Origin: Bacillus carboniphilus
GTDB taxonomy: Bacteria > Bacillota > Bacilli > Bacillales > JAIVKR01
Assembly (NCBI RefSeq): GCF_020524035.2
Contig: NZ_CP129013.1
Location: forward strand, 434,001-498,000
Direction of reading: 5' to 3'
Length of the DNA: 64,000 nt
Position 1 is the stretch's first letter. The number at the start of each line of letters is the position of its first letter. The notes below the pieces were generated by a model. It saw nothing but the letters and a program-made list of their open reading frames with translations. It was not told the origin of the DNA and did not search any database. Below are positions 57,101 to 64,000 of the stretch, piece by piece. The position numbers and the translations under genes are program-made.

Positions 57101-58086
57101 TGGCATCTGTGACGAAAAAGGGTGCATCATCCCCAATTGCAACCTATCGTTATGATGAAGACGGACGACGTATTCAAAAAGTTGTCAATGGGAAAACGAT
57201 CAATTACTATTATCATGGAGATAGTTTAAATGTCCTGTATGAAACGAATGAGAATGATGAAGTCATCAGATCTTATACGTATTCAGAATCTGGCATTTTA
57301 CTATCGATGAACCAAGGAAATAGCACCTATTTTTATCATTATAATGCCCATGGAGATGTTATTGCTTTAACAGATAAGGACAGCAAGGTTGTTGCTGAAT
57401 ATGAGTATGACGCATGGGGAAATGTATTAAAAGCTGAAGAAGCAGATGAAGTAAAAACGAATCCGTATCGTTATGCAGGATACCAATATGATCATGAAAC
57501 GGGTCTGTATTATTTAATCGCTCGATATTATCAACCCACGCATGGCGTATTTTTATCATTAGACCCAGATCCTGGTGATGATGACGATATCTTAACACAA
57601 AACGGTTACACATACGCCAATAACAATCCTGTCATGTTAGTGGATCCAGATGGCCACTGGGTTTGGTTAGCTGTTAATGCTGGCTTTGCAGTTTATGATG
57701 GGTATAAGGCATATAAGTCAGGAGGGAATTGGAAGCAGGTTGCTTGGGCTGCAGGCTCAAATTTTATAAAGTTAGGTTATATAAAAAAGGCTTCTAGAAC
57801 ATTAAGTGCTGTTAAGAAGGGGAGAACTGGCAGACAAGGAAAACTTAAAGCACTAGTATCAGATCCTAAAGCTCCTAAACATGTAAAAGGGTTTATTAAA
57901 AATCAGATGAGACACAGAAAAATTAATGGGAAAAAGAGACATTTAAATAACCCACCTGGATATGAACTAGCTCATAAGAGAGGTTATGAAGCTAGAAAAG
58001 GGTATTCATATAGATACACTGTGTTGCAAAATACGAAAAATCACAAACTTCAACATAAGTACGATAGATATGGTAAGAAAAGATAA
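51149..58086 (+). pseudogene. WapA-like wall-associated RHS-repeat toxin, one frameshift
   Basis: A giant secreted contact-dependent toxin of about 2312 residues. Order: signal peptide (IIRILAIFLSLTLFISS, cut near GFAKE), acidic region, DNRLRE-type adhesion domain (about 52050-52570), three fibronectin-like repeats each with NxWPTxxxIxxG and DPSxxYK (52590-53720), an RHS-opening domain (VNIATGNLIISEDDISISGR), many YD repeats, two carbohydrate-binding-like insertions (54970-55920), RHS core (YDHETGLYYLIARYYQPTHG, NPVMLVDPDGHW) and a basic, His-containing tip (NPPGYELAHKRGYEARKG, NHKLQHKYDRYGKKR), probably a nuclease. The frame breaks at 53363-53366; adding one base restores LPQPTPPTGFTYTNL. 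The GTG start at 51149 has GGAGTGG upstream. Length is like WapA (2334). Confidence 0.85.
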
Positions 58087-58110
58087 TAATACACTTAGGA
58101 GTGATTGAGT

Positions 58111-58567
58111 ATGAAAAAATTTAGTAAAATGTTGATAGGACTTAACAACAGTGGTATAGATTGTTATGCAGATAAAGGAGATTTCCTTTATATAGCTAGT
58201 AAGACTGATACCAAAAAAGGCTTTTATAGAACGGCCTCTTATATACATTTTTTTTGTATCTTTAAACAAAGATAGAAAGCCTTCAGCAGTTGGTGTGGTT
58301 AAAAAAATTGAAAGTGAACTAACGGCGGCAGAGTTAGCGAAAATCGATTATGAGTCTAGGGGAAAAGATTTGGAGAAAATTAATGAGGAAGTAATAAATG
58401 AATACCTTTGGTTTCTAGAGAATATAAATAAGCACCCAGAACATACACCAATAGGGGTATCTTGGTTTGAGAAGAGTTTACCTAAGCCAGAAAAAAAACT
58501 GAAGTTACACAAAGTGTTTTTTACTGGTTTAACAAAGGAAGAGAAAGATTTACTATTTAAATTTTAG
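58111..58567 (+). pseudogene. Putative immunity protein of the RHS toxin, frameshifted
   Basis: It begins 24 bases after the toxin stop (AGGAGTGATTGAGT upstream of ATG) and reads MKKFSKMLIGLNNSGIDCYA through KKGFYRTASYIHFF. Removing one T from the eight-T run 58248-58255 continues VSLNKDRKPSAVGVVKKIES to the stop at 58567, giving about 151 residues. Position directly behind the toxin is the rule for cognate immunity genes. I cannot place it in a known immunity family. Confidence 0.65.
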
Positions 58568-58694
58568 AACTTATAAAGATATTTCTTAAAGAGTGTTTTC
58601 CTTTGGAGATTGTTGATGAAGGAGAAAGAAATATAAAGAATAACATATGGTATGATTTTCAGTGAGTTTTTTTTAGTTTGTTTTATTAATACAA
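58568..58694 (+). other. Gap with short coding-like fragment
   Basis: A stop-free stretch ending near 58665 reads KIFLKECFPLEIVDEGERNI, then KNNIWYDFQ, without a start. It looks like the tail of a deleted small gene in this toxin/immunity island, but the evidence is weak. Confidence 0.3.
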
Positions 58695-58737
58695 GGAAAG
58701 CAATGAGATGATTACTTTTTCTGCCTCATTGCTTTCT
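58695..58737 (+). terminator. Rho-independent terminator-like hairpin
   Basis: GGAAAGCAATGAG pairs with CTCATTGCTTTCT (near-perfect). Confidence 0.65.
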
Positions 58738-58742
58738 AAAAG

Positions 58743-58850
58743 CTAAATAATCTTTTAAGTATAGAAATTTTGAAAGAGGTAGATGGGAAATTATTTAGAA
58801 TTATTAAAGGTCAATCAACAAAATTAAATTTTGGTGTTGGTTTTTATTAA
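58743..58850 (+). pseudogene. Fragment of a protein C-terminus (possible toxin tip remnant)
   Basis: An open stretch with no start reads LLSIEILKEVDGKLFRIIKG, QSTKLNFGVGFY and a stop. It looks like the last beta-strands of a larger protein and lies between two RHS segments, so it may be the end of a former alternative tip. The family is unknown. Confidence 0.35.
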
Positions 58851-58898
58851 AAATAACACCTTACATCGGGAGTTATTTTTCCGCTCTAGACATTCGTT

Positions 58899-59190
58899 TT
58901 ACTCTTTAATTTCACTTACCATTTTTTTGAAAGATACATATAACATAGTTATTTCATCCCATTCACCTTCAACCATGTTCAGCTGTTAGAACAGGCTATG
59001 ATTCCTTTTCTACATCAACAAAGATTGGGTCACCAAGGTTCTGATCATAACCAATTACATACCAATTATCTCGCCAAAAACCATGTTTATCATCCATCAA
59101 TGAATTCCCTTGGTTCTCTATCCTATATCCAATTTGTCCAATTGGTTTATAAGAATCTCTTTTTCTTTTTTTTACATAATACCTTTCACC
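58899..59190 (-). pseudogene. Remnant of SUKH/SMI1-KNR4-type immunity gene
   Basis: The minus strand encodes a fragment with KPIGQIGYRIENQGNSLMDD, WYVIGYDQNLGDPIFVDVEK, then a stop (TAG) and, after a further frame change, VEGEWDEITMLYVSFKKMVS and EIKE. The GYDxxxGDPIFVD core is typical of SMI1/KNR4-like immunity proteins that protect from polymorphic toxins. It has no start, one stop and one frameshift, so it is dead. It lies antisense within the RHS island. Confidence 0.6.
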
Positions 59191-59239
59191 TCTTCGTGTT
59201 TATTTACTTATTCAATACTTTAAACTATACGAAATTCAA

Positions 59240-59880
59240 GATACCAATATGATCATGAAACGGGTCTGTATTATTTAATCGCTCGATATTATCAACCAAC
59301 TCATGGAGTGTTTCTATCATCAAATCCAAATCCTGGTGATGATGACGATATCTTAACACAAAACGGTTACACTTACGCCAATAACAATCCTGTCATGTTA
59401 GTGGATCCAGATGGCCACTGGGTTTGGTTAGCTGTTAATGCTGGCTTTGCAGTTTATGATGGATATAAAGCATATAAGTCAGGTAAGGGCTGGGGAAGTG
59501 TAGCTTATGCAGCAGCATCAAATTTTAGTCCAGGAAAATATATAAAATACGGATCGAAAGCTTTCAGCTTAGCAAAAAAAATCAATGCAAATAGTAAGTT
59601 ATCTAAAAAGATTAATCATGGCAATAAGATTGTTGGCAAAAAAACTGGGAAGATTGCTAAAATTGGAATTAGTGGTGGGAAACTTAACAAAAATGGCTCG
59701 TCAAGAAGGGCAAATAGTCAAGCTAATAAATAGAATAAACAAGCAGGTTACACAAGATATAAACCATATGTGATTAAGAAAAACTTAAAAGGTAGAGCTA
59801 GGGCTCTTGATTGGGAAAAAGGACGAGCTCGTTCAGTTAGAAAAGCAGGTGGAGAGATGGATAGACACTCAAGACCTTGA
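59240..59880 (+). pseudogene. Orphan RHS C-terminal cassette with alternative toxin tip, in-frame stop
   Basis: 59240-59483 is a near copy of the end of the RHS core (57479-57722; same frame, few differences), with no start and no upstream RHS gene. Beyond it the sequence diverges completely into a new tip: GWGSVAYAAASNFSPGKYIK, KIVGKKTGKIAKIGISGG, then TAG at 59731-59733, then in the same frame KQAGYTRYKPYVIKKNLKGR, RARSVRKAGGEMDRHSRP and stop. Such displaced tips are known for rhs/wapA loci and can replace the main tip by recombination through the shared core. The nonsense codon suggests this one is decaying. Confidence 0.75.
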
Positions 59881-59898
59881 TTAGATGGGGTGGAAATC

Positions 59899-60552
59899 AT
59901 GTATTTGCGGGATATTCAAATGGTACTAGAAGAAAAAGGAATTAAAGATATTTATAAAAGGATTGATACTCAGTCACTTTGTATAACGGATATGTTTATG
60001 AGGGAATTAGGGAATAGATATTCTACAAATGATTGTAAAGAAATATTCTTTACATGCGCATAATTCCAAAAAATAGAAATAACTGATAAAGTGATGGATA
60101 ATATCTATTATGTGAATCTCCCATTCGAACTGACGTATTTCTTTTCTTTAAATGATAGTAAAAAAAAACATTATCTTGCTGAAAGATTAAGGTATGGAGT
60201 TATAACATTAGCTGAGCAACTTGGGTGGGATACTCAACCCTTATTAGAACCATTTGAAATTATGCGTAATAAAAATTATCGAAATCATTTTAAGGTTAAG
60301 CGCCCTAAATTAAGTCCAGATAAAAAAAGGAAGGCTTATGCCTATTTAGAAGTTGAATTATATGATATATCGTTATATTTGGTTGTAGAAGATCGAAAAA
60401 ATAATATACTAATAAAAGAAATTATTGCAAAAACTGAACCATTTTTTGAAAGTGTAACATACTATATGAAAGAACTTAAATGGTTATCCAATGATGAAGT
60501 GGCGTTATATACTCGTGCGCATAAAACAAAATACAATAGTGTGAAATTGTAA
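59899..60552 (+). pseudogene. Putative immunity gene of the orphan tip, with internal stop
   Basis: The ATG 59899 follows GGGGTGG and opens MYLRDIQMVLEEKGIKDIYK. An in-frame TAA stands at 60061-60063, after which the same frame continues FQKIEITDKVMDNIYYVNLP, FELTYFFSLNDSKKKHYLAE to the stop at 60552. As one unit it would be about 217 residues. Alternatively the downstream part (ATG 60094) is a separate gene of 152 residues. Position right behind the orphan toxin tip suggests immunity; no family recognised. Confidence 0.5.
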
Positions 60553-60599
60553 AAAAGAGCAATTCTAGTATATCTCTCTTTAAACATAAGGAGTTAACA

Positions 60600-61430
60600 A
60601 TGGGAAAAAAACTTATCTTTAAAAAATGTAATGACATAACAGTAGATGATTCTCAAAAAATAAAGCAAGTCGGTGTTGATAAAAATGGAAATATCTTTAT
60701 TTTATATGAATTAGATCATTTCATTTATAAAATTACTCATTATGTAAATAATGATACGAACACTTATCTTTTCAAAATAAACAAGAAGATTGATTTTATT
60801 GGATTTTTGAAAGAAGAGGTACTTTTTGTAAAATCAGTTACTTCAGAGGATGAGGATAATGCTTTTTTATATAATTTAGATGGGTTATATGTAAAGTCAT
60901 TTTTTGTAGGAACTGGAATTTCAGTTTGTCAAACGGATCACAAAGGAGAAGTTTGGATTGGATATAATGATGAAGGGATTTTTGAACCCAATTCATTAGG
61001 TGAAAATGGAATCATCTGCTTAAACGAAAAAGGTGAAATAATCATTTTTGAGAAAATACATAAATCAATGGAACAAGGTTTAGTACCTATAATAGATGAA
61101 TGTTATGCGATGTCAATGTTTCAAAAAAGTATATGGATGTGCTACCTTGGAAATTTTAATACCCAACTAATTAGAGTTGAAAATGAAAATAATATTAGTG
61201 TATGGAATGATTTAAAAATTGGAACGGTTGATTGTTTTGCAACCAATGGAAAGTTCGTGGTTCTTAATGAAAATAAAGGATATTTCCTTCTTAATTTAGA
61301 GCTGCAAACAATGTTAGACCTTATTCCTTGTAATGAAAATAATAAAGTCATTGATCCGGATAGAACATTTGCATTTAATAATAAAGTATTTATAATTTCA
61401 GGAGAAGCAGCCTATATCTCTGAGATATAA
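60600..61430 (+). CDS. Hypothetical protein, beta-propeller-like, in toxin/immunity island
   Basis: A 276-residue soluble protein with repeated strand-rich segments (VGVDKNGNIFILYELDHFIY, TDHKGEVWIGYNDEGIF, NGKFVVLNENKGYFLLNLEL) that suggest a propeller of WD/NHL-like blades. Good ribosome binding site (AAGGAG) before the ATG. It follows the orphan cassette and could be an immunity or effector accessory protein, but I do not recognise the family and base this only on location. Confidence 0.55.
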   Translation: MGKKLIFKKCNDITVDDSQKIKQVGVDKNGNIFILYELDHFIYKITHYVNNDTNTYLFKINKKIDFIGFLKEEVLFVKSVTSEDEDNAFLYNLDGLYVKSFFVGTGISVCQTDHKGEVWIGYNDEGIFEPNSLGENGIICLNEKGEIIIFEKIHKSMEQGLVPIIDECYAMSMFQKSIWMCYLGNFNTQLIRVENENNISVWNDLKIGTVDCFATNGKFVVLNENKGYFLLNLELQTMLDLIPCNENNKVIDPDRTFAFNNKVFIISGEAAYISEI

Positions 61431-61772
61431 ACATTTATTATGAAAGATTAAGGTAATTTGATTGAGTTTAATTGTTATTGGAGCGATCGGTTTCTTTATT
61501 TGAAAGAAGGTCAATCGCCGTTGGTTTGTCTATCTTTATAATTAGCACAATAGAATACTAAGTAGAGGAAAAACAGTTGGAAAGTATAGTGAAATTATAG
61601 CTTAAGTTGATACTATGAACAAAAAGGATAAGAATTCATTTTATTTTTTGTGATGACATTCATTTAGGAAATTTAAATCTAATCAATTATGAGATCGTTA
61701 TGTTGCTTAGCCTTTACGTTTTTAGAAAGCAATCAAGAAGATATAAAGGTAAAAAAAGGTAGGGGATAGAGA
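61431..61772 (+). other. Intergenic stretch with possible decayed small ORF
   Basis: Mostly AT-rich. From ATG 61616 a frame reads MNKKDKNSFYF and, if one T is removed near 61647, continues CDDIHLGNLNLINYEIVMLL, SLYVFRKQSRRYKGKKR. There is no clear ribosome binding site. Otherwise only a weak hairpin near 61480-61520 is visible. Confidence 0.3.
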
Positions 61773-62199
61773 ATGTTTCTAGAAAAACATGAACCAGTAT
61801 CGATTAAAGAGTCCATTTGGTTCGATGAAAAAGGGGACGTCGTTGATAGTGAACATCCTCATGTTACATTACAATTATCAAAAATAAACAGATACATTGT
61901 AGAAGTAAGTCAGACTAACAAAATGACCATTCCTCCTTTCTTTCATTGGATGCAAAATATAGGCTATATTATATATTGCATCTCTGATTGCAGAAAGAGT
62001 GCTGATAATATGACAAAAATACAAAGAATTTTTTTTTGAAAAAGAGAAAGCAAGATTGAAATGGAATTCAAAGGAAGGATGTATTAGTGTTTAATCTGTT
62101 CAAGATAAAATGTCAAAAGTAATTTCTTTGGAACTAATGATTAGTCAAATTGAAAGTGCGAAATCTTTTAAGAAAAGTCTAAGACTTTCAATATTTTGA
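61773..62199 (+). pseudogene. Decayed small gene in immunity island
   Basis: The ATG has AGGGG upstream and opens MFLEKHEPVSIKESIWFDEK, HPHVTLQLSKINRYIVEVSQ. It stops after a nine-T run (62029-62037). With one T fewer the frame continues EKEKARLKWNSKEGCISV, meets TAA (62092-62094), and then stays coding-like: VQDKMSKVISLELMISQIES to a second stop at 62199. One frameshift plus one stop mark it as a decaying gene of unknown family. 62200-62471 beyond it holds nothing recognisable. Confidence 0.5.
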
Positions 62200-62471
62200 G
62201 AAAATAAGACATACTCCTTCCATGAATTCGTGCCTGCTTAAAATGTCTATTTTCTGTTTTTCATCCCCTTGATATAGGTCTGTAAAATATAAGACAACGA
62301 CTCTTTCTTACTTACCCCAATTAAAATCTAATTGTCTGTTTATGCCTCTTTCATGAAGGAATTATTAGGGTGCTATTGAATAGTTTACTTATAAGAACTT
62401 GTCTTCTATGTAGGATTGCTTTTAAAATGATTGCTTTAGGTTATAAATATTGGAGAAAAAGAAGGGATCAA

Positions 62472-63557
62472 ATGAATATCTTTATAACAGGGTTTCCTGG
62501 TTTTATTTCTGAGAGGTTAGTTGAAGAGCTTATTAAGGATGAGGACGTTGATCACATTTATTTGTTAGTCTTATCCCCAATGAAGCAAGAAGCAGAAAAG
62601 ATATTAGCTAAACTGAATATAGGTGATCAGCAAGTAACCATCGTAGAAGGAGACATAACAAAGAAAAGGCTAGGAATAGAGGAGGGGCTGTTACATACGC
62701 TCTATTCCACTGTTACGCATATTTACCACTTGGCAGCTATTTATGATCTTTCTGTTCCATTTGATTTGGCTTATCAAGTCAATGTGAATGGGACAAAAAA
62801 CATGAATGATTTTGTCTATTCTCTTGAACGGTTAACTAAATACGTATATGTAAGTACAGCTTACGTGTCAGGGGAAAGAGAAGGAACTATATACGAAAAT
62901 GAATTAGACCAAGGTCAAACGTTTAAGAACCATTATGAAGAAACGAAATATTTTGCAGAAAAAGAAGTGCAAACATTAGTTGCAGATGGATTACCAGTTA
63001 CAATTATAAGGCCTGGGATTGTAGTTGGGGATTCAAGGACAGGAGAAACAGCAAAGTTTGACGGTCCTTATTTTATCTTAAATATGTTTAGAAGAAGTTT
63101 GCTCCCGTTTCAACCAGATTTGGTATCAAGGAAGGAAGTAGAGTTTAATTTTATACCAGTTGATTACTTAGTAAAATCCCTTCTTGTAGTAGGGAAAGAT
63201 TATCAAGCAAATGGGCTAACTCTACATATCACCCATCCGAATCCTAAATCGATTCAATATGTCTTAAGAGAAATGCTAAAAATTTATTCAGGAAAGGATT
63301 TCAAAGGCAAATTACCTGTTCAAGCTGCTAAGCAACTTGTGAAAAATAAAAACGTAAGAAATCGTATAGGTATTCAAAAAGAAGCGATTGATTATTATCT
63401 TTATGATGTACATTATAACTGCCAACATGCAGAGGAAATCTTAAAGAAACATGATGTCACTTGTCCAGAAGTTCAAGAATTCTTGCCAAACTTAGTAGAA
63501 TACTACCGTCGTTACGCAGATGATACTAGTAAACAAGTGTATAATCGTTCGTATTGA
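62472..63557 (+). CDS. Extended SDR oxidoreductase (fatty acyl-CoA-reductase-like NAD-binding)
   Basis: A 361-residue Rossmann-fold enzyme. The nucleotide loop is ITGFPGFISERLVEELI (Gly-x-x-Gly pattern at residues 6-11), with HIYHLAAIYDLSVPFDLAYQ, VNVNGTKNM, STAYVSG and the catalytic YEETK (Tyr-x3-Lys). It matches the NAD_binding_4/male-sterility type of extended SDR. The frame is open 34 codons upstream, but ATG 62472 has GAAGGGA and gives the normal N-terminus. The substrate is unknown; monocistronic. Confidence 0.83.
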   Translation: MNIFITGFPGFISERLVEELIKDEDVDHIYLLVLSPMKQEAEKILAKLNIGDQQVTIVEGDITKKRLGIEEGLLHTLYSTVTHIYHLAAIYDLSVPFDLAYQVNVNGTKNMNDFVYSLERLTKYVYVSTAYVSGEREGTIYENELDQGQTFKNHYEETKYFAEKEVQTLVADGLPVTIIRPGIVVGDSRTGETAKFDGPYFILNMFRRSLLPFQPDLVSRKEVEFNFIPVDYLVKSLLVVGKDYQANGLTLHITHPNPKSIQYVLREMLKIYSGKDFKGKLPVQAAKQLVKNKNVRNRIGIQKEAIDYYLYDVHYNCQHAEEILKKHDVTCPEVQEFLPNLVEYYRRYADDTSKQVYNRSY

Positions 63558-63654
63558 ATTAATATAATTTTAAATGTGTAAATTTCCTTTGATGCCTACC
63601 ACTGAAGGAAGTTCTTGTTGACTTTTAAGACTTTTCCTATTAATCTATAAAAGT

Positions 63655-63775
63655 AGATTGATATTGTTCGGATTCCCACCAAAGGGGAGTAGCTGTCAAG
63701 AGATTCGTTTCTCTTGAAAACAAAGTCGTCAATTCATGGATAATCCATCGGCTTTGTTGACACTTTCGTGTTTTG
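63655..63775 (+). promoter_or_regulatory. yybP-ykoY (manganese) riboswitch
   Basis: It contains the diagnostic AAAGGGGAGTAGCTGTCAAG and the paired arms CAAAGTCGTC/GGCTTTG of the yybP-ykoY motif, followed by a terminator. The downstream gene is a TerC/YkoY-type membrane protein, the usual partner. In this class Mn2+ binding relieves termination. Confidence 0.8.
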
Positions 63776-63776
63776 C

Positions 63777-63808
63777 AAGACCTTTGCTCTATGGCAGAGG
63801 TCTTTTTT
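63777..63808 (+). terminator. Riboswitch-linked terminator
   Basis: AAGACCTTTGCTC pairs imperfectly with GGCAGAGGTCTT, followed by TTTTT; it lies between the yybP-ykoY aptamer and ykoY. Confidence 0.75.
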
Positions 63809-63887
63809 GTTTGTTATACACAATCTGCATGAAGGTTCTTGTCATGAATTCCGAATGGATTTGATTATAGAGAGGAGATCTTTTGTC

Positions 63888-64000
63888 TTGGAATTTACAT
63901 TACTATTAGAATATGGATGGGTATTACTTGTATTAATTTTTCTTGAAGGACTTCTTGCTGCTGATAATGCCCTCGTTATGGCTGTTATGGTTAAGCATTT
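63888..64000 (+). CDS. ykoY: TerC/YkoY family membrane protein, 5' part only
   Basis: Only the first 37 codons are in the window: FTLLLEYGWVLLVLIFLEGL, LAADNALVMAVMVKH. The LEGLLAADNALV helix with its Asp is the hallmark of TerC-type Mn2+ exporters. TTG 63888 is chosen because AGGAG lies 10 bases upstream. It follows the manganese riboswitch, so expression should rise with Mn2+. Confidence 0.82.
   Translation, partial: MEFTLLLEYGWVLLVLIFLEGLLAADNALVMAVMVKH

Overview
The window is low-GC, densely packed DNA from a Bacillaceae-type Firmicute. The evidence is strong AGGAGG ribosome binding sites, frequent GTG/TTG starts, U-tailed hairpin terminators, and many genes with clear Bacillus subtilis counterparts (pncA/yueJ, pncB/yueK, yueI, nadE, tenA, ykoEDC, thiM, topB, ohrR/ohr, tnrA, swrC, a WapA-like RHS protein, ykoY). 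No tRNA, rRNA, CRISPR array or complete transposase was seen.

Layout. 1-3 kb: NAD salvage (nicotinamidase, a frameshifted nicotinate phosphoribosyltransferase, NAD synthetase). 3-6.3 kb: small regulators and hypotheticals flanked by dispersed repeats. 6.3-9.8 kb: a heterodimeric ABC exporter with one degenerate ATP site. 11.1-15.7 kb: a TPP-riboswitch-controlled thiamin salvage operon (tenA, ykoE, ykoD, ykoC, thiM). 16.2-18.9 kb: a GntR/ABC operon whose regulator seems to start at ATA. 19-20.5 kb: a hairpin-rich element, then an ETX/MTX2-type pore-forming toxin gene. 20.6-26.5 kb: topB, an MFS pump, GNAT, a membrane protein and a gamma-carbonic-anhydrase-like protein. 26.7-33.9 kb: an ABC importer followed by tyrosine/homogentisate catabolism genes, several frameshifted and separated by short inverted-repeat (MITE-like) elements. 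34-39.5 kb: a PadR operon broken by one of these elements, a truncated beta-lactamase-like gene and an ABC-2 system. 39.7-41.9 kb: an M20 hydrolase and ohrR/ohr. 42-44.9 kb: an XRE-TPR (RRNPP-like) regulator, a convergent tiny gene for a secreted peptide with three tandem heptapeptides, and a divergent vanadium-haloperoxidase/PAP2-like enzyme. 45-50.7 kb: tnrA with its own TnrA box, and a MarR, RND pump (SwrC-like) and TetR group. 51-62.2 kb: a WapA-like RHS toxin with its likely immunity gene and a displaced, decaying set of alternative toxin tips and immunity remnants. 62.4-64 kb: an SDR enzyme and a yybP-ykoY riboswitch ahead of ykoY, which runs off the window.

Best candidate for an undescribed system: the 42.1-44.9 kb locus. 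An NprR-like receptor is paired with a 47-residue, previously uncalled ORF (43905 to 43762, minus strand). That ORF encodes a signal sequence followed by EEPPSLT, EEPPGLT and EEPPNLT, which looks like a multi-copy pheromone precursor.

Caution. At least thirteen single-base indels break otherwise well-conserved genes, many of them in mononucleotide runs of 7-9. Sequencing or assembly error is therefore a live alternative to true pseudogenes throughout.
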